A stretch of 22,004 bases of DNA. It comes from Amphibacillus indicireducens. Its GTDB lineage: Bacteria; Bacillota; Bacilli; Bacillales; Amphibacillaceae. Below, in pieces: positions 7,076-14,853 of the stretch. A program made the position numbers and the translations under genes. The stretch spans positions 1 to 22,004 of the forward strand of contig NZ_BAABDL010000074.1 in the NCBI RefSeq assembly GCF_039539605.1, written 5' to 3'. The notes under the pieces were generated by a model that worked only from the letters and a program-made list of their open reading frames with translations, was not told where the DNA came from and ran no database searches. How positions within the stretch are numbered: position 1 is the stretch's first letter; each line of letters opens with the position of its first letter.

Positions 7076-7194
7076 GGTATCTCACTTAAAGTCGCTTTAA
7101 TAGCCAATCAATCACGACAAATCGTTAGCCATTGGACAAGTACAAAGTGATCTATAACTGTCGCATTATATAATTTCCTAAACAAATAAAAAAT
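7076..7194. other. Gene-free stretch between the repeat array and the his terminator
   Basis: No ORF of note. It contains a small perfect hairpin TTAAAG-TCG-CTTTAA around 7087-7100 where the eighth repeat unit has decayed. Nothing else is recognised. Confidence 0.4.
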
Positions 7195-7226
7195 AAGGCG
7201 ATAGAAACTCATCCTTCTATTGCCTT
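7187..7226 (-). terminator. Rho-independent terminator of the his operon
   Basis: 12-bp stem AAGGCAATAGAA/TTCTATCGCCTT on the minus strand (7215-7226 with 7195-7206, one mismatch on this strand), followed by ATTTTTTAT. It lies about 55 nt past the hisIE stop codon. Confidence 0.8.
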
Positions 7227-7279
7227 TAAATATCACTTTCATTTAGTTTACATAATATAATTATCGTCAACTTCATAAA

Positions 7280-7933
7280 TTACCAGTTTTCTATTTCTCG
7301 TCGATCGCCCTTATTGTTTCTTTTTTTCCCAAATCGTTTAGTTAATTCTGCTTTTATCTCGTTCATAGAGACTTGTTGTTCCTCCATCAAGACAAAAGTA
7401 TGGTAGAGTAAATCACTGACCTCTCCAATCAATTCATCTCGATCATTGTTTTTAGCAGCGATAACAACCTCTCCTGCTTCTTCAATGACCTTCTTGCTAA
7501 TTTTATCGACACCTTTATCAAATAAATAATTTGTATAGGAAGCTTCAACAGGCGTTTGTTTTCGATCCTTTATTTGCTTTAGCACTTCATCGATAATATT
7601 GACGTCGTAATCTGATTGATTATTAGCTTGCTTAATGGAATCAAAGAAACACGTTTCTGAGCCTGTATGACACGCCGGTCCCTTTGGAATGACTTCGATC
7701 AGCAATGTGTCCTGATCACAGTCTAATCGAATTGACACAACTTCTTGTGTATTCCCCGATGTCTCTCCCTTATTCCATAAGCCCTTACGCGATCGCGAGT
7801 AAAACCAAGTTTGATTTGTTTCAAGTGTTTTTTGATAAGCTTCTTCATTCACATAAGCTAGCATCAGTATGTCTTTTGTCGTTGCATCAACTATAATCGC
7901 TGGTATTAAACCTTTGCTGAAATCAGGTTTCAC
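7280..7933 (-). CDS. hisIE: Bifunctional phosphoribosyl-AMP cyclohydrolase / phosphoribosyl-ATP pyrophosphatase
   Basis: Fusion enzyme for steps two and three of histidine synthesis. The N-terminal HisI domain (about residues 1-115) carries WFYSRSR.GLWNKGETSGN, the metal cluster LDCDQDTLL and GPACHTGSETCF. The C-terminal HisE domain (about 120-205) carries KKVIEEAGEVVIAAKN and GEVSDLLYHTFVLM, the MazG-like metal-binding helices. The 217-residue length fits Bacillus-type HisIE. The start is GTG (7931-7933) and overlaps the end of hisF by 11 nt, with GGGGTG upstream, so translation is coupled. It is the last gene of the operon and is followed by its terminator. Confidence 0.96.
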   Translation of the reverse strand: MKPDFSKGLIPAIIVDATTKDILMLAYVNEEAYQKTLETNQTWFYSRSRKGLWNKGETSGNTQEVVSIRLDCDQDTLLIEVIPKGPACHTGSETCFFDSIKQANNQSDYDVNIIDEVLKQIKDRKQTPVEASYTNYLFDKGVDKISKKVIEEAGEVVIAAKNNDRDELIGEVSDLLYHTFVLMEEQQVSMNEIKAELTKRFGKKRNNKGDRREIENW

Positions 7934-8681
7934 GCATTTTCACCCCATTATCTCTACAAATTTGTTTGACATCAGTAATCGAATAGGTATCTTCATGAAA
8001 TATCGATGCGGCTAGCCCAGCCGATGCATTTGTTTGTTTAAAAAGATCGACAAAGTCACCAGGTGAACCAACGCCACCAGAAGCGATCACAGGAATCGAG
8101 ACTGAGTCAACGATCACTTTAGTTAATTCAAGATCATAACCTGATTTAACACCATCGCGATCCATGCTCGTAAGCAAAATTTCACCTGCACCTCGTGCTT
8201 CTACTTCTTGTGCCCATTCAACAGCATTTCGATTCGTAGCTTTTTTTCCACCTTGAGCCATAACTGACCATATTTGATCAGTTTTTTTTGCATCAATCGC
8301 AATAGCGAGTTTAGCTGAACCAAATTTAGCTACAGCATCGTTAATTAAATCGGGCTGATTAATAGCAGCGGAACCAATACTAACTTTATCAGCACCAGCA
8401 ACTAAAACAGCCTCGATATCGGATAGCGAACGAATGCCACCACCAACAATTAAAGGAATTGAAATAACTCGCTTGATTTTCTTAACGAGATCAAGCTTTG
8501 TCTGTCTTGCTTCATCTGTTGCAGCAATATCAAGCAGAACAAGTTCATCAGCCCCAGCATCAGAATATTTTTTTGCCAGTTCAATCGGATCACCTAATTC
8601 TTTTAATCCAACAAATTGAACACCCTTGACAACTTTACCATTTTTCATATCTAAGCAAGGTACAATTCTTTTTAATCCCAT
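7923..8681 (-). CDS. hisF: Imidazole glycerol phosphate synthase cyclase subunit
   Basis: Cyclase half of IGP synthase: joins PRFAR with ammonia to give imidazole glycerol phosphate and AICAR. A 252-residue TIM barrel with catalytic D11 (CLDMK) and D130 (AIDAK) intact. The ammonia-gate residues described for Thermotoga HisF, R5, E46, K99 and E167, and the HisH-activating D98, are all conserved here. Normally the ammonia comes from HisH, but hisH is not in this operon. The gene overlaps hisA upstream by 10 nt and hisIE downstream by 11 nt. Either HisH is encoded elsewhere or the enzyme uses free ammonia. Confidence 0.97.
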   Translation of the reverse strand: MGLKRIVPCLDMKNGKVVKGVQFVGLKELGDPIELAKKYSDAGADELVLLDIAATDEARQTKLDLVKKIKRVISIPLIVGGGIRSLSDIEAVLVAGADKVSIGSAAINQPDLINDAVAKFGSAKLAIAIDAKKTDQIWSVMAQGGKKATNRNAVEWAQEVEARGAGEILLTSMDRDGVKSGYDLELTKVIVDSVSIPVIASGGVGSPGDFVDLFKQTNASAGLAASIFHEDTYSITDVKQICRDNGVKMRET

Positions 8682-9385
8682 AATTGCTTCGCGCCTTTTA
8701 AGGTAATTTTTTCTTGATAGATTGCTTTGCCAACAATTGCTTCTTTGATCCCTAATTGAGCAACAGCCTTTATATCATCGTATTGACTAATGCCACCAGA
8801 AGCAACAATCTTACACTGAACAGCTTGATTGATTGCATTCAACTGCTCTAAATTTGGACCAGACATCGTGCCATCTTTAGAAATATCAGTAAAGACAATT
8901 GTTTTCACACCTAATGCTTCAATTTTTCGTGCAAATTCAAGATAGTCAATCTCTGATACCGTTTCCCAGCCATGCGTTGCAACTTTTTCATTTTTCGCGT
9001 CAATCCCAACGACGATTGCTTCAGGATATTTTTTAACTGCTTGAATTAAAAAATCTAAGTCATCTAAAGCAGCTGTACCGATGACAAGCCGACTTGCTCC
9101 TGCTTCAATTAATTGTTCTACCGTTTCAAGTGAGCGGATCCCACCGCCCACTTGAATTGGTACAGACGATCGTTCACAGAGCTGTTGAATCAATTGATAT
9201 TGCCTTTTTGATTGATCTCTGGCACCATCTAAATCAACAATATGGATCATTTCAGCACCATCTTCAATAAACCGGTCTAATTGATTAAATGGGTCATCTG
9301 CCACTTGTTCTGTTTGATTAAAATCACCTTGATAAAGTCGAACACACTTACCTTCTAATAAATCAATCGCTGGAATAACGATCAT
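8672..9385 (-). CDS. hisA: ProFAR isomerase, phosphoribosylformimino-AICAR-phosphate isomerase
   Basis: Amadori-type isomerisation of ProFAR to PRFAR, fourth step of histidine synthesis. A 237-residue TIM barrel related to HisF, with catalytic aspartates D8 (PAIDLLEGK) and D129 (GIDAKN). Phosphate-binding motifs are GGGIRSLE near residue 80 and SGGISQYDD near 195. No PriA-like fusion is seen. The ATG follows AAGAGGTG at normal spacing. It is separated from hisB by 39 nt (29 more than the next largest non-overlapping gap at this start choice), exactly where hisH is usually found, and it overlaps hisF by 10 nt. Confidence 0.96.
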   Translation of the reverse strand: MIVIPAIDLLEGKCVRLYQGDFNQTEQVADDPFNQLDRFIEDGAEMIHIVDLDGARDQSKRQYQLIQQLCERSSVPIQVGGGIRSLETVEQLIEAGASRLVIGTAALDDLDFLIQAVKKYPEAIVVGIDAKNEKVATHGWETVSEIDYLEFARKIEALGVKTIVFTDISKDGTMSGPNLEQLNAINQAVQCKIVASGGISQYDDIKAVAQLGIKEAIVGKAIYQEKITLKGAKQLWD

Positions 9386-9424
9386 TTCAACACCTCTTAA
9401 CTTTTGATTTGTAGTTTCAGATAG

Positions 9425-10015
9425 TTAACCTTCAATGAGCCCTTTAGTCGAATTGACACCTTTAATATTTGGATTGATCGTCATCGCTTCACCTAACGCT
9501 CGACCTAGTGCTTTAAAAATCGCTTCAATTTTATGATGTGTATTGATTCCGTACAACACACGTGCATGTAATGTAATTCCCGCATGTGTTGAGAAAGATT
9601 GGAGAAATTCGCGAACGAGTTCAGTGTCAAAGTTTCCAACCTTTTGATTCAATTGCTCAACATCAAAAACTAAGTACGGACGACCACTAATATCAAGTGA
9701 AACAAATCCTAATGCTTCATCCATTGGAACATATGCTGTTCCGTAGCGATTGATTTGCTTTTTATCTCCTAAGGCTTCTTTTATTAATTGGCCAATCACA
9801 ATCCCTGTATCTTCGACAGTATGGTGACCATCTACTTCTAAATCACCATTCACTTTTACAATTAAGCCAAACCGTCCGTGTCTAGCAAACAATGTTAACA
9901 TATGATCAAAAAAACCAACTCCTGTATCGATCTCAACTTGTTCAGGCTCATCTAGTTTGACCGTTACTTCAATTTCTGTTTCAAATGTTTTGCGTTGCTT
10001 CGTTGCCTCTCTCAT
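9425..10015 (-). CDS. hisB: Imidazoleglycerol-phosphate dehydratase
   Basis: Manganese-dependent dehydration of imidazole glycerol phosphate, sixth step of histidine synthesis. Duplicated metal motifs are intact: GHHTVED (H64, H65, E68) and THHKIEAIFKALGRA (H160, H161, E164), with FDHM near residue 37. No histidinol-phosphatase domain is fused, as expected in Bacillaceae, where HisJ supplies that step. Three in-frame ATGs occur at 10027, 10021 and 10015. I prefer 10015 because homologues begin MR.A...RKT and GGGG lies 6 nt upstream, while the first ATG has no ribosome site. Length is then 196 residues. Confidence 0.95.
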   Translation of the reverse strand: MREATKQRKTFETEIEVTVKLDEPEQVEIDTGVGFFDHMLTLFARHGRFGLIVKVNGDLEVDGHHTVEDTGIVIGQLIKEALGDKKQINRYGTAYVPMDEALGFVSLDISGRPYLVFDVEQLNQKVGNFDTELVREFLQSFSTHAGITLHARVLYGINTHHKIEAIFKALGRALGEAMTINPNIKGVNSTKGLIEG

Positions 10016-10039
10016 CTTCATCCCCATTTCAACTATTGA

Positions 10040-11317
10040 TTACTTGATTCTTTTCGCTACAGCGCGTGCGTGCCCTGATAGTTGTTCTTCTTCAGCAATC
10101 TGAATCACGTCATCAGCTGCTTGTTTGAGTGCCTTTTCTGTATAATACAAGAATGTTGACGTTTTGACAAAGTCAGCCACAGATAAGCCAGATGAAAATT
10201 TCGCCGTACCCGATGTTGGTAACACGTGGTTTGGTCCAGCATAATAATCGCCTAGAGATTCAGGCGTGTAGTGTCCTAAAAAGATCGATCCTGCATGCTT
10301 CACATACCCCAGGTAACTTAAAGAATCATTCAACTGAATTTCTAAGTGTTCGGGTGCAATGATATTAGAGAGTCTAAATGCTTCAGCTAAATTATCGACT
10401 TTAATTAAACCACCATAGTTTTTAATCGCCTCACCCGCAATATCTGCACGAGGTAAAACAGCTAATTGTGCTTCCAACTCTTGCTCAACTTGACGAATCA
10501 ATTGATCCGAAGTTGAAATTAAAAATGCACGTGCAAGTGTGTCGTGCTCAGCTTGTGCGATTAAGTCTGCTGCAACATAGACGGGATTTGCCGAATCATC
10601 TGCAATAATCGCAACTTCAGATGGACCAGCAATCATATCAATGCCAACATCACCGTAAACAAGTGCTTTAGCTGCTGCAACATATGCATTACCTGGTCCA
10701 ACAATTTTGTCAACTGGTTCTACCGTTTCAGTCCCGTATGCAAGAGCAGCAACAGCTTGAATTCCACCAATTTTATAAATCTTTGAGACACCACAAATAT
10801 CGGCGGCGACAGATAAAATCGGTTCAATTTGTTCACCACTTCTTGCAGGTGTAACCATTACGACTTCCTTAACACCAGCTAAAACAGCAGGAATCGCATT
10901 CATAAAAACTGATGATGGGTAACAGGCTGTTCCACCAGGTACGTAGATACCGACTTTATCAACAGGCGTATAGATTTGTCCTGAAATAATATCAGGCTCA
11001 GTTTGCATAAACTTCGATTGGTTGACTTGCTTCGCGTGGAAAGACTCAATATTTTTAGCCGCTCGTTTTAATGCATCAATCGTTTTCGGACTAATTTGTT
11101 CCCACGCTTGCTTACGTTCTTCATCTGAAACGACATAGTTATCAGGAACGCGTCCATCAAACTTCTCGACATACCTGTCTAAAGCGAGATCGCCTTCTTC
11201 CTGAATTGCTCCAATCACCTCTTTTGCAACTTGGTAAGCTTGGTCAGACTGTAAACTCGTTTTTTTCTGATTTTTCAATAACGCTTCAAATTCTTTCGCT
11301 TGATAAATCGTTACCAC
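10040..11317 (-). CDS. hisD: Histidinol dehydrogenase
   Basis: Zinc enzyme oxidising L-histidinol to L-histidine in two NAD-dependent steps, the last of the pathway. The 425-residue length is typical. Visible motifs are VPGGTACYPSSVFMNAIPA near residue 126, GPGNAYVA near 207, IAGPSEVAI near 229, and zinc ligands Q255 and H258 in QAEHD. The acid/base pair E323-H324 is in APEHLEI, and LPTSGTAKFSSGLSV follows. The GTG start directly abuts the hisG stop codon, and its AAAGGAGG ribosome site lies within the last codons of hisG. Confidence 0.97.
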   Translation of the reverse strand: MVTIYQAKEFEALLKNQKKTSLQSDQAYQVAKEVIGAIQEEGDLALDRYVEKFDGRVPDNYVVSDEERKQAWEQISPKTIDALKRAAKNIESFHAKQVNQSKFMQTEPDIISGQIYTPVDKVGIYVPGGTACYPSSVFMNAIPAVLAGVKEVVMVTPARSGEQIEPILSVAADICGVSKIYKIGGIQAVAALAYGTETVEPVDKIVGPGNAYVAAAKALVYGDVGIDMIAGPSEVAIIADDSANPVYVAADLIAQAEHDTLARAFLISTSDQLIRQVEQELEAQLAVLPRADIAGEAIKNYGGLIKVDNLAEAFRLSNIIAPEHLEIQLNDSLSYLGYVKHAGSIFLGHYTPESLGDYYAGPNHVLPTSGTAKFSSGLSVADFVKTSTFLYYTEKALKQAADDVIQIAEEEQLSGHARAVAKRIK

Positions 11318-11935
11318 TTAAAGCTCCTCCTTTTGATTTAACAGATCAATAATTGGTCTTAATGTTTTTCGTTTTATTTTTAAAGCAGATCGATTGGCAA
11401 TCAATCGAGCGCTGAAATGCAAGAATTCTTCATCAACAATAAGTCCGTTTTCTTTAAGGGTTGTGCCGGTTTCAACAATATCAACAATCCCATCTGCTAA
11501 ATCTAAGATCGGTGCTAACTCTACGGATCCCTCAAGCTTAATAATGTCCACCGACTCACCTTTTTCTTTAAAGAAAGCTTTAGTAATATTGGTATACTTA
11601 CTCGCAATCGTCTTCTTCTCTTCTGGCCACTGCTTGCCTTTTTCTTTAGCTACAGCCATGCGACATTGACCAAAAGGTAACGGAAATAGATCATAAACAT
11701 CTGGTTGAAATTCTGCTAAAATATCACCACCAACTACACCTAAATCGGCAATCCCATGTTGAACATAGGTTGTCACATCAACACCTTTAGCAAAAATAAA
11801 CTCAAATTGATCTGTTTCAACTCTTAATTTTCGGCCTTTTTCAGTTAGTGGTTTTATCTCAAAATCTAACGACTGAAAAAACGTTAAAAATTGGTTTTCT
11901 AATCTCCCTTTAGTTAAAGCGATGACTGGTTTCAT
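11318..11935 (-). CDS. hisG: ATP phosphoribosyltransferase, short form catalytic subunit
   Basis: Committed step of histidine synthesis: ATP plus PRPP to phosphoribosyl-ATP. At 205 residues it is the short form, lacking the C-terminal ACT-like regulatory domain, and should need HisZ. The PRPP-binding signature DLADGIVDIVETGTT is at about residues 145-159, preceded by EGSVELAP; DLGVVGGD is near 64. The ATG overlaps the hisZ stop by 4 nt, consistent with one-to-one production of the two subunits. Feedback inhibition by histidine would act through HisZ. Confidence 0.97.
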   Translation of the reverse strand: MKPVIALTKGRLENQFLTFFQSLDFEIKPLTEKGRKLRVETDQFEFIFAKGVDVTTYVQHGIADLGVVGGDILAEFQPDVYDLFPLPFGQCRMAVAKEKGKQWPEEKKTIASKYTNITKAFFKEKGESVDIIKLEGSVELAPILDLADGIVDIVETGTTLKENGLIVDEEFLHFSARLIANRSALKIKRKTLRPIIDLLNQKEEL

Positions 11936-13038
11936 AATCGCACCCCATCTACTAGATTAATGATCTCATCATATTGATTTTCAGTTGGTTGCTGATAAAC
12001 AATGTCAACCTGTGCATCTGGAAATTCACTTCGCATTTGCTCAGCTTTTACATGTGTTTCAGGCGAGGCAACAATGCAGACTAATCGTTTCTTTCGATCA
12101 GACTTAATGATTTTAGTTAAGACATCAACATAAAAAGCTAATCCAACTGCTGAAATATTTTTCTCAAATTGATTATAAAGGCGATCATACCTGCCTCCTG
12201 AGAAACAAATATCACCCGTCTGTTTTAGATAGCCACTGAACATCGTGCCACTATAATAGCGAAGCTGTCTAACACTACCTAAGTCAACAATCACATCATC
12301 TACACCGAGCTCTTTTAGTGATGTGATTAATTTTTCTAAATGATCAATGATTGCTAAAAGTTCAGGATTCGCTTGCCACTTGTTACGATAATCTGCCAAA
12401 ATATCACGTCCGCCATATGCTTGGATCAACCCAACTAGTTGATTAGCAATCTGATCATTACCATTTGCCGACGCAATCCGATAAACAAGGTCTTCATTTT
12501 TTTCATCCATTGCTGAACGTAACTTTTCTTCATCCGCTTGGTTGAGTAAGAGTGGCTCGATTAAATAATCAAAAATACCTGTATGACCTAATTCAATTAA
12601 ATAATCCTGAATTGATAATTCTTTTAGCACATCAACAGCAGTAAAGAGCGTCTCCATCTCACCAAGCAAAACATCCATCAAAATGATCTCAATCCCGGCT
12701 TGTTGACTTTCAATTCCACTTTCATTTTTTTGAAAAACTGACCCTTGGTAAAACCATTTCGACTGTGTCGTTTCCTTCGTCATCAAGGCCCGGGCAATTG
12801 CTGTCGTCCAATCTGCACGTAAAACTTCAATTTCACCTTCACCGTCAAACCATTTTAATAGTTTGTTAGCTTCCATACCGACACTTGGATTCGTAAATGT
12901 TTGTGCATATTCAACGACTGGCGTCTCGATTGCCACGTAATTTCTTCTACGGACAACATTTCTAAAAATTTGATTCACTTTAGCTTGATCGTTTAATTTT
13001 TCCCCGATTTGATCTTGGCTGCCTGCTGGTAAAAACAT
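11932..13038 (-). CDS. hisZ: ATP phosphoribosyltransferase regulatory subunit (HisRS-like)
   Basis: Histidyl-tRNA synthetase paralogue that assembles with short HisG into the hetero-octameric enzyme and senses histidine. The 368 residues cover the class II catalytic-core fold. The start resembles HisZ proteins (LPAGSQDQIGEKL) and a motif-2-like segment reads VLRADWTTAIARAL near residue 93. The C-terminal segment is too short and divergent to be a normal anticodon-binding domain, arguing against genuine HisRS. The ATG is preceded by CGGAGTGAG. It is the first gene of the operon, driven by the promoter at 13096-13124. Confidence 0.94.
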   Translation of the reverse strand: MFLPAGSQDQIGEKLNDQAKVNQIFRNVVRRRNYVAIETPVVEYAQTFTNPSVGMEANKLLKWFDGEGEIEVLRADWTTAIARALMTKETTQSKWFYQGSVFQKNESGIESQQAGIEIILMDVLLGEMETLFTAVDVLKELSIQDYLIELGHTGIFDYLIEPLLLNQADEEKLRSAMDEKNEDLVYRIASANGNDQIANQLVGLIQAYGGRDILADYRNKWQANPELLAIIDHLEKLITSLKELGVDDVIVDLGSVRQLRYYSGTMFSGYLKQTGDICFSGGRYDRLYNQFEKNISAVGLAFYVDVLTKIIKSDRKKRLVCIVASPETHVKAEQMRSEFPDAQVDIVYQQPTENQYDEIINLVDGVRL

Positions 13039-13062
13039 CGACTCACTCCGTTCTTTAACGCT

Positions 13063-13094
13063 TTACTACGATAAAGTAATAAAGTCTTTTATTA
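13063..13094. promoter_or_regulatory. Two overlapping dyads in the his operon leader, candidate operator
   Basis: TTACT/AGTAA (13063-13067 with 13075-13079) and TAATAAA-GTCT-TTTATTA (13077-13094, 7-bp perfect arms) lie between the -10 and the hisZ start codon. The position suits a repressor, but the binding protein is not identified and the AT-rich arms could be chance. Confidence 0.3.
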
Positions 13095-13095
13095 T

Positions 13096-13124
13096 ACTCT
13101 ACAGCTTGTTTTAAATTTTGTCAA
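13096..13124 (-). promoter_or_regulatory. Promoter of the his operon
   Basis: Minus-strand -35 TTGACA (13119-13124, perfect), 17-nt spacer, -10 TAGAGT (13096-13101, 4 of 6). A TATAAT a few bases further on is spaced too far (22 nt) to pair with the same -35. Confidence 0.6.
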
Positions 13125-13183
13125 CAGTTCCTTTCACTTTCTTGAAAAAAATTATATGATAGATGAATAAAGGGGGAATTTGA

Positions 13184-13993
13184 ATGAAAATTATTGGTGA
13201 TTATCATGTCCACACACCATTTTGTCCACATGGTACAAATGATGCTTGGGAAGATTACATAGTTAAAGCGATTGAAATAAGGTTAGCGGAAATCAGTTTT
13301 ACTGAGCACGCACCACTACCACGATCATTTACAGATCCAGTACCAGAAAAGGACAGCGCAATGGCCTTGGAGCAATTAGAGATGTATTTTCAACAAGGTG
13401 AAGCATTAAAACTAAAGTATCAAGAGCAAATTAAAATAAACATTGGTTTAGAAGTGGATTTTATCGAAGGTTACGAGCAAGAAACGAGGCAATTGCTTGA
13501 TTACTATGGTAAGCGGATTGATGATGCGATTTTATCTGTCCATATGTTAAAACTTAAAAACGGTGAGTATGTTTGTTTAGATTATAGTGAACAAGAATTC
13601 GGGAAAATTATTGAACAATGCGGCTCAGTAGAAGCGGTTTATCAATTGTATTACCAAACTGTTTTATTAGCGATTGAAGCAGATTTAGGGAGTTATAAGC
13701 CAACTAGAATGGGACATTTAAGCTTAGTCGAGAAATTTCAAAAAAAATACCCAAGTCAATTCGACAACTTTGAATTGATTGAGCAGATTTTACAGTTAAC
13801 TAAAACAAAAAACTATTCGTTAGATTTAAATACAGCGGGTTTATACAAGCCTCTTTGTCAATCGATCTATCCAAATCAACAAATAATCGATAGAGCATTA
13901 GCACTAGACATCCAACTAAAACCCGGCTCAGACAGCCACCAATCAACAACAATCGCCAGGGGATTCGATAAGATAGAAAAATATTTTTCATGA
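13184..13993 (+). CDS. hisJ: Histidinol-phosphatase, PHP family
   Basis: Removes phosphate from histidinol phosphate, the step before HisD. The 269 residues match the Bacillus HisJ (YtvP) class. PHP metal motifs are DYHVHTPFCPHG (H8, H10, H16), FTEHAPLP near residue 39, GLEVDFIEGYE near 87, SVHML near 113, MGHLSL near 174, and KPGSDSH near the C-terminus (D250, H252). The ATG has an AAAGGGGGA site. It is divergent from the his operon with about 145 bp between start codons, so the two could share regulation. It supplies the phosphatase activity that monofunctional HisB lacks. Confidence 0.95.
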   Translation: MKIIGDYHVHTPFCPHGTNDAWEDYIVKAIEIRLAEISFTEHAPLPRSFTDPVPEKDSAMALEQLEMYFQQGEALKLKYQEQIKINIGLEVDFIEGYEQETRQLLDYYGKRIDDAILSVHMLKLKNGEYVCLDYSEQEFGKIIEQCGSVEAVYQLYYQTVLLAIEADLGSYKPTRMGHLSLVEKFQKKYPSQFDNFELIEQILQLTKTKNYSLDLNTAGLYKPLCQSIYPNQQIIDRALALDIQLKPGSDSHQSTTIARGFDKIEKYFS

Positions 13994-14059
13994 AAATCGC
14001 AATCGCCTAAACTAGATTAACTGATAATAAAGATAGTCTATGTATTGAAGTTAGAAAGC

Positions 14060-14244
14060 CATACGAGTGATCGCAACGGCAGGCGGTGACTTCAGCGGGA
14101 ATAGCAAATGGGCTTCGATGGGACGAGTAATCGCAGTCCCACGAGTCTGAAGACCCGCTTTTGTAGCGCTTTTTGCTACAAAAGTTAGCTGAGGTCGTGC
14201 CCGCGAAACGCGTCCACCTAGAGTGAGATCACAGGTCCACTCTA
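14060..14244. repeat. GC-rich, highly folded intergenic element (dispersed-repeat-like)
   Basis: Clearly richer in GC than its surroundings and full of inverted repeats. CTTTTGTAGC/GCTACAAAAG (14158-14167 with 14175-14184) is perfect. TGGGAC/GTCCCA lies at 14119-14124 with 14136-14141, and GCGGG/CCCGC at 14095-14099 with 14200-14204. An adjacent hairpin TAGAGTG/CACTCTA is at 14219-14225 with 14238-14244. The phrase ACGAGTRATCGCA occurs twice (about 14063 and 14123). It resembles, from memory, structured repeats scattered in Bacillaceae genomes. A 73-codon frame through it (minus strand, 14051-14272) lacks a ribosome site and looks spurious. Confidence 0.6.
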
Positions 14245-14275
14245 AAATTAAGTATTTGTGTTTTGACCTCAATTA

Positions 14276-14743
14276 CTAGTCTAACTTTCGATATTGACCA
14301 CCAAAATAGATCAGTGGAGCATTCTCATTTAACTCAATCCGATTAACTTTAGCGATATAAATCGTATGATCACCAGCAACAACCTCTGATTCCTTCTCAC
14401 AAACTAACTGCACAAGCGCACCCGGTAAAACAGGCGTTCCAGCTAAAAAATCGAACTTAACTGGCTCCTCAACTTGCAATTGATTAGAAAAAATCATCGA
14501 ATAATCTTGTTGATCTTCAGCTAAAATGCTAATGCCAAAATAGTCCGTCTCATTCAAATGATCCGTCATCGTTGCTTCATTTCTTAATGAAAGTGCGATC
14601 AGACATGGAGCTAATGATAAAGACATGAACGCATTAACAGTGACACCCTTTACACCATCACCTGATTTATCATTAGCACTCACCACGGTTATCCCAGTAG
14701 CAAACTGCCCCATCGCCTGACGAAATAACTTAGAATCAATCAT
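14276..14743 (-). CDS. Flavin reductase domain protein (HpaC-like)
   Basis: A 155-residue single-domain protein of the flavin reductase-like, FMN-binding split-barrel family. Visible family features are an N-terminal FRQAMGQFATGITVVS, GVTVNAFMSLSLAPCLIALSL near residue 33, GISILA near 70, GDHTIYIAKV near 124 and a terminal PLIYFGGQYRKL. Such proteins reduce FMN or FAD with NAD(P)H, often for a partner monooxygenase, but no monooxygenase gene is in this window, so the partner and physiological role are open. The ATG is preceded by AAGGGG at a slightly long distance. It follows parC in the same direction but after that gene's strong terminator. Confidence 0.85.
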   Translation of the reverse strand: MIDSKLFRQAMGQFATGITVVSANDKSGDGVKGVTVNAFMSLSLAPCLIALSLRNEATMTDHLNETDYFGISILAEDQQDYSMIFSNQLQVEEPVKFDFLAGTPVLPGALVQLVCEKESEVVAGDHTIYIAKVNRIELNENAPLIYFGGQYRKLD

Positions 14744-14798
14744 GAATAAAACCCCTTATCTAAAAAATAATTAACAGAAAGCATATCATGAATTTTCT

Positions 14799-14839
14799 AA
14801 AAATAAAAACAAACTGCTTATCAATTGCTGATAAGCAGT
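14799..14839 (-). terminator. Rho-independent terminator of parEC
   Basis: Perfect 11-bp stem ACTGCTTATCA/TGATAAGCAGT (14829-14839 with 14813-14823 on the minus strand) with a 5-nt loop, followed by TTTGTTTTTATTTT. It lies about 15 nt past the parC stop codon. Confidence 0.92.
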
Positions 14840-14853
14840 CGTGTTAACTTAAA

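Noticed and set aside
14051..14272. 73-residue minus-strand ORF
   Set aside because: It lies within the GC-rich folded element, has no ribosome site and shows no domain; its reading frame reflects repeat composition.
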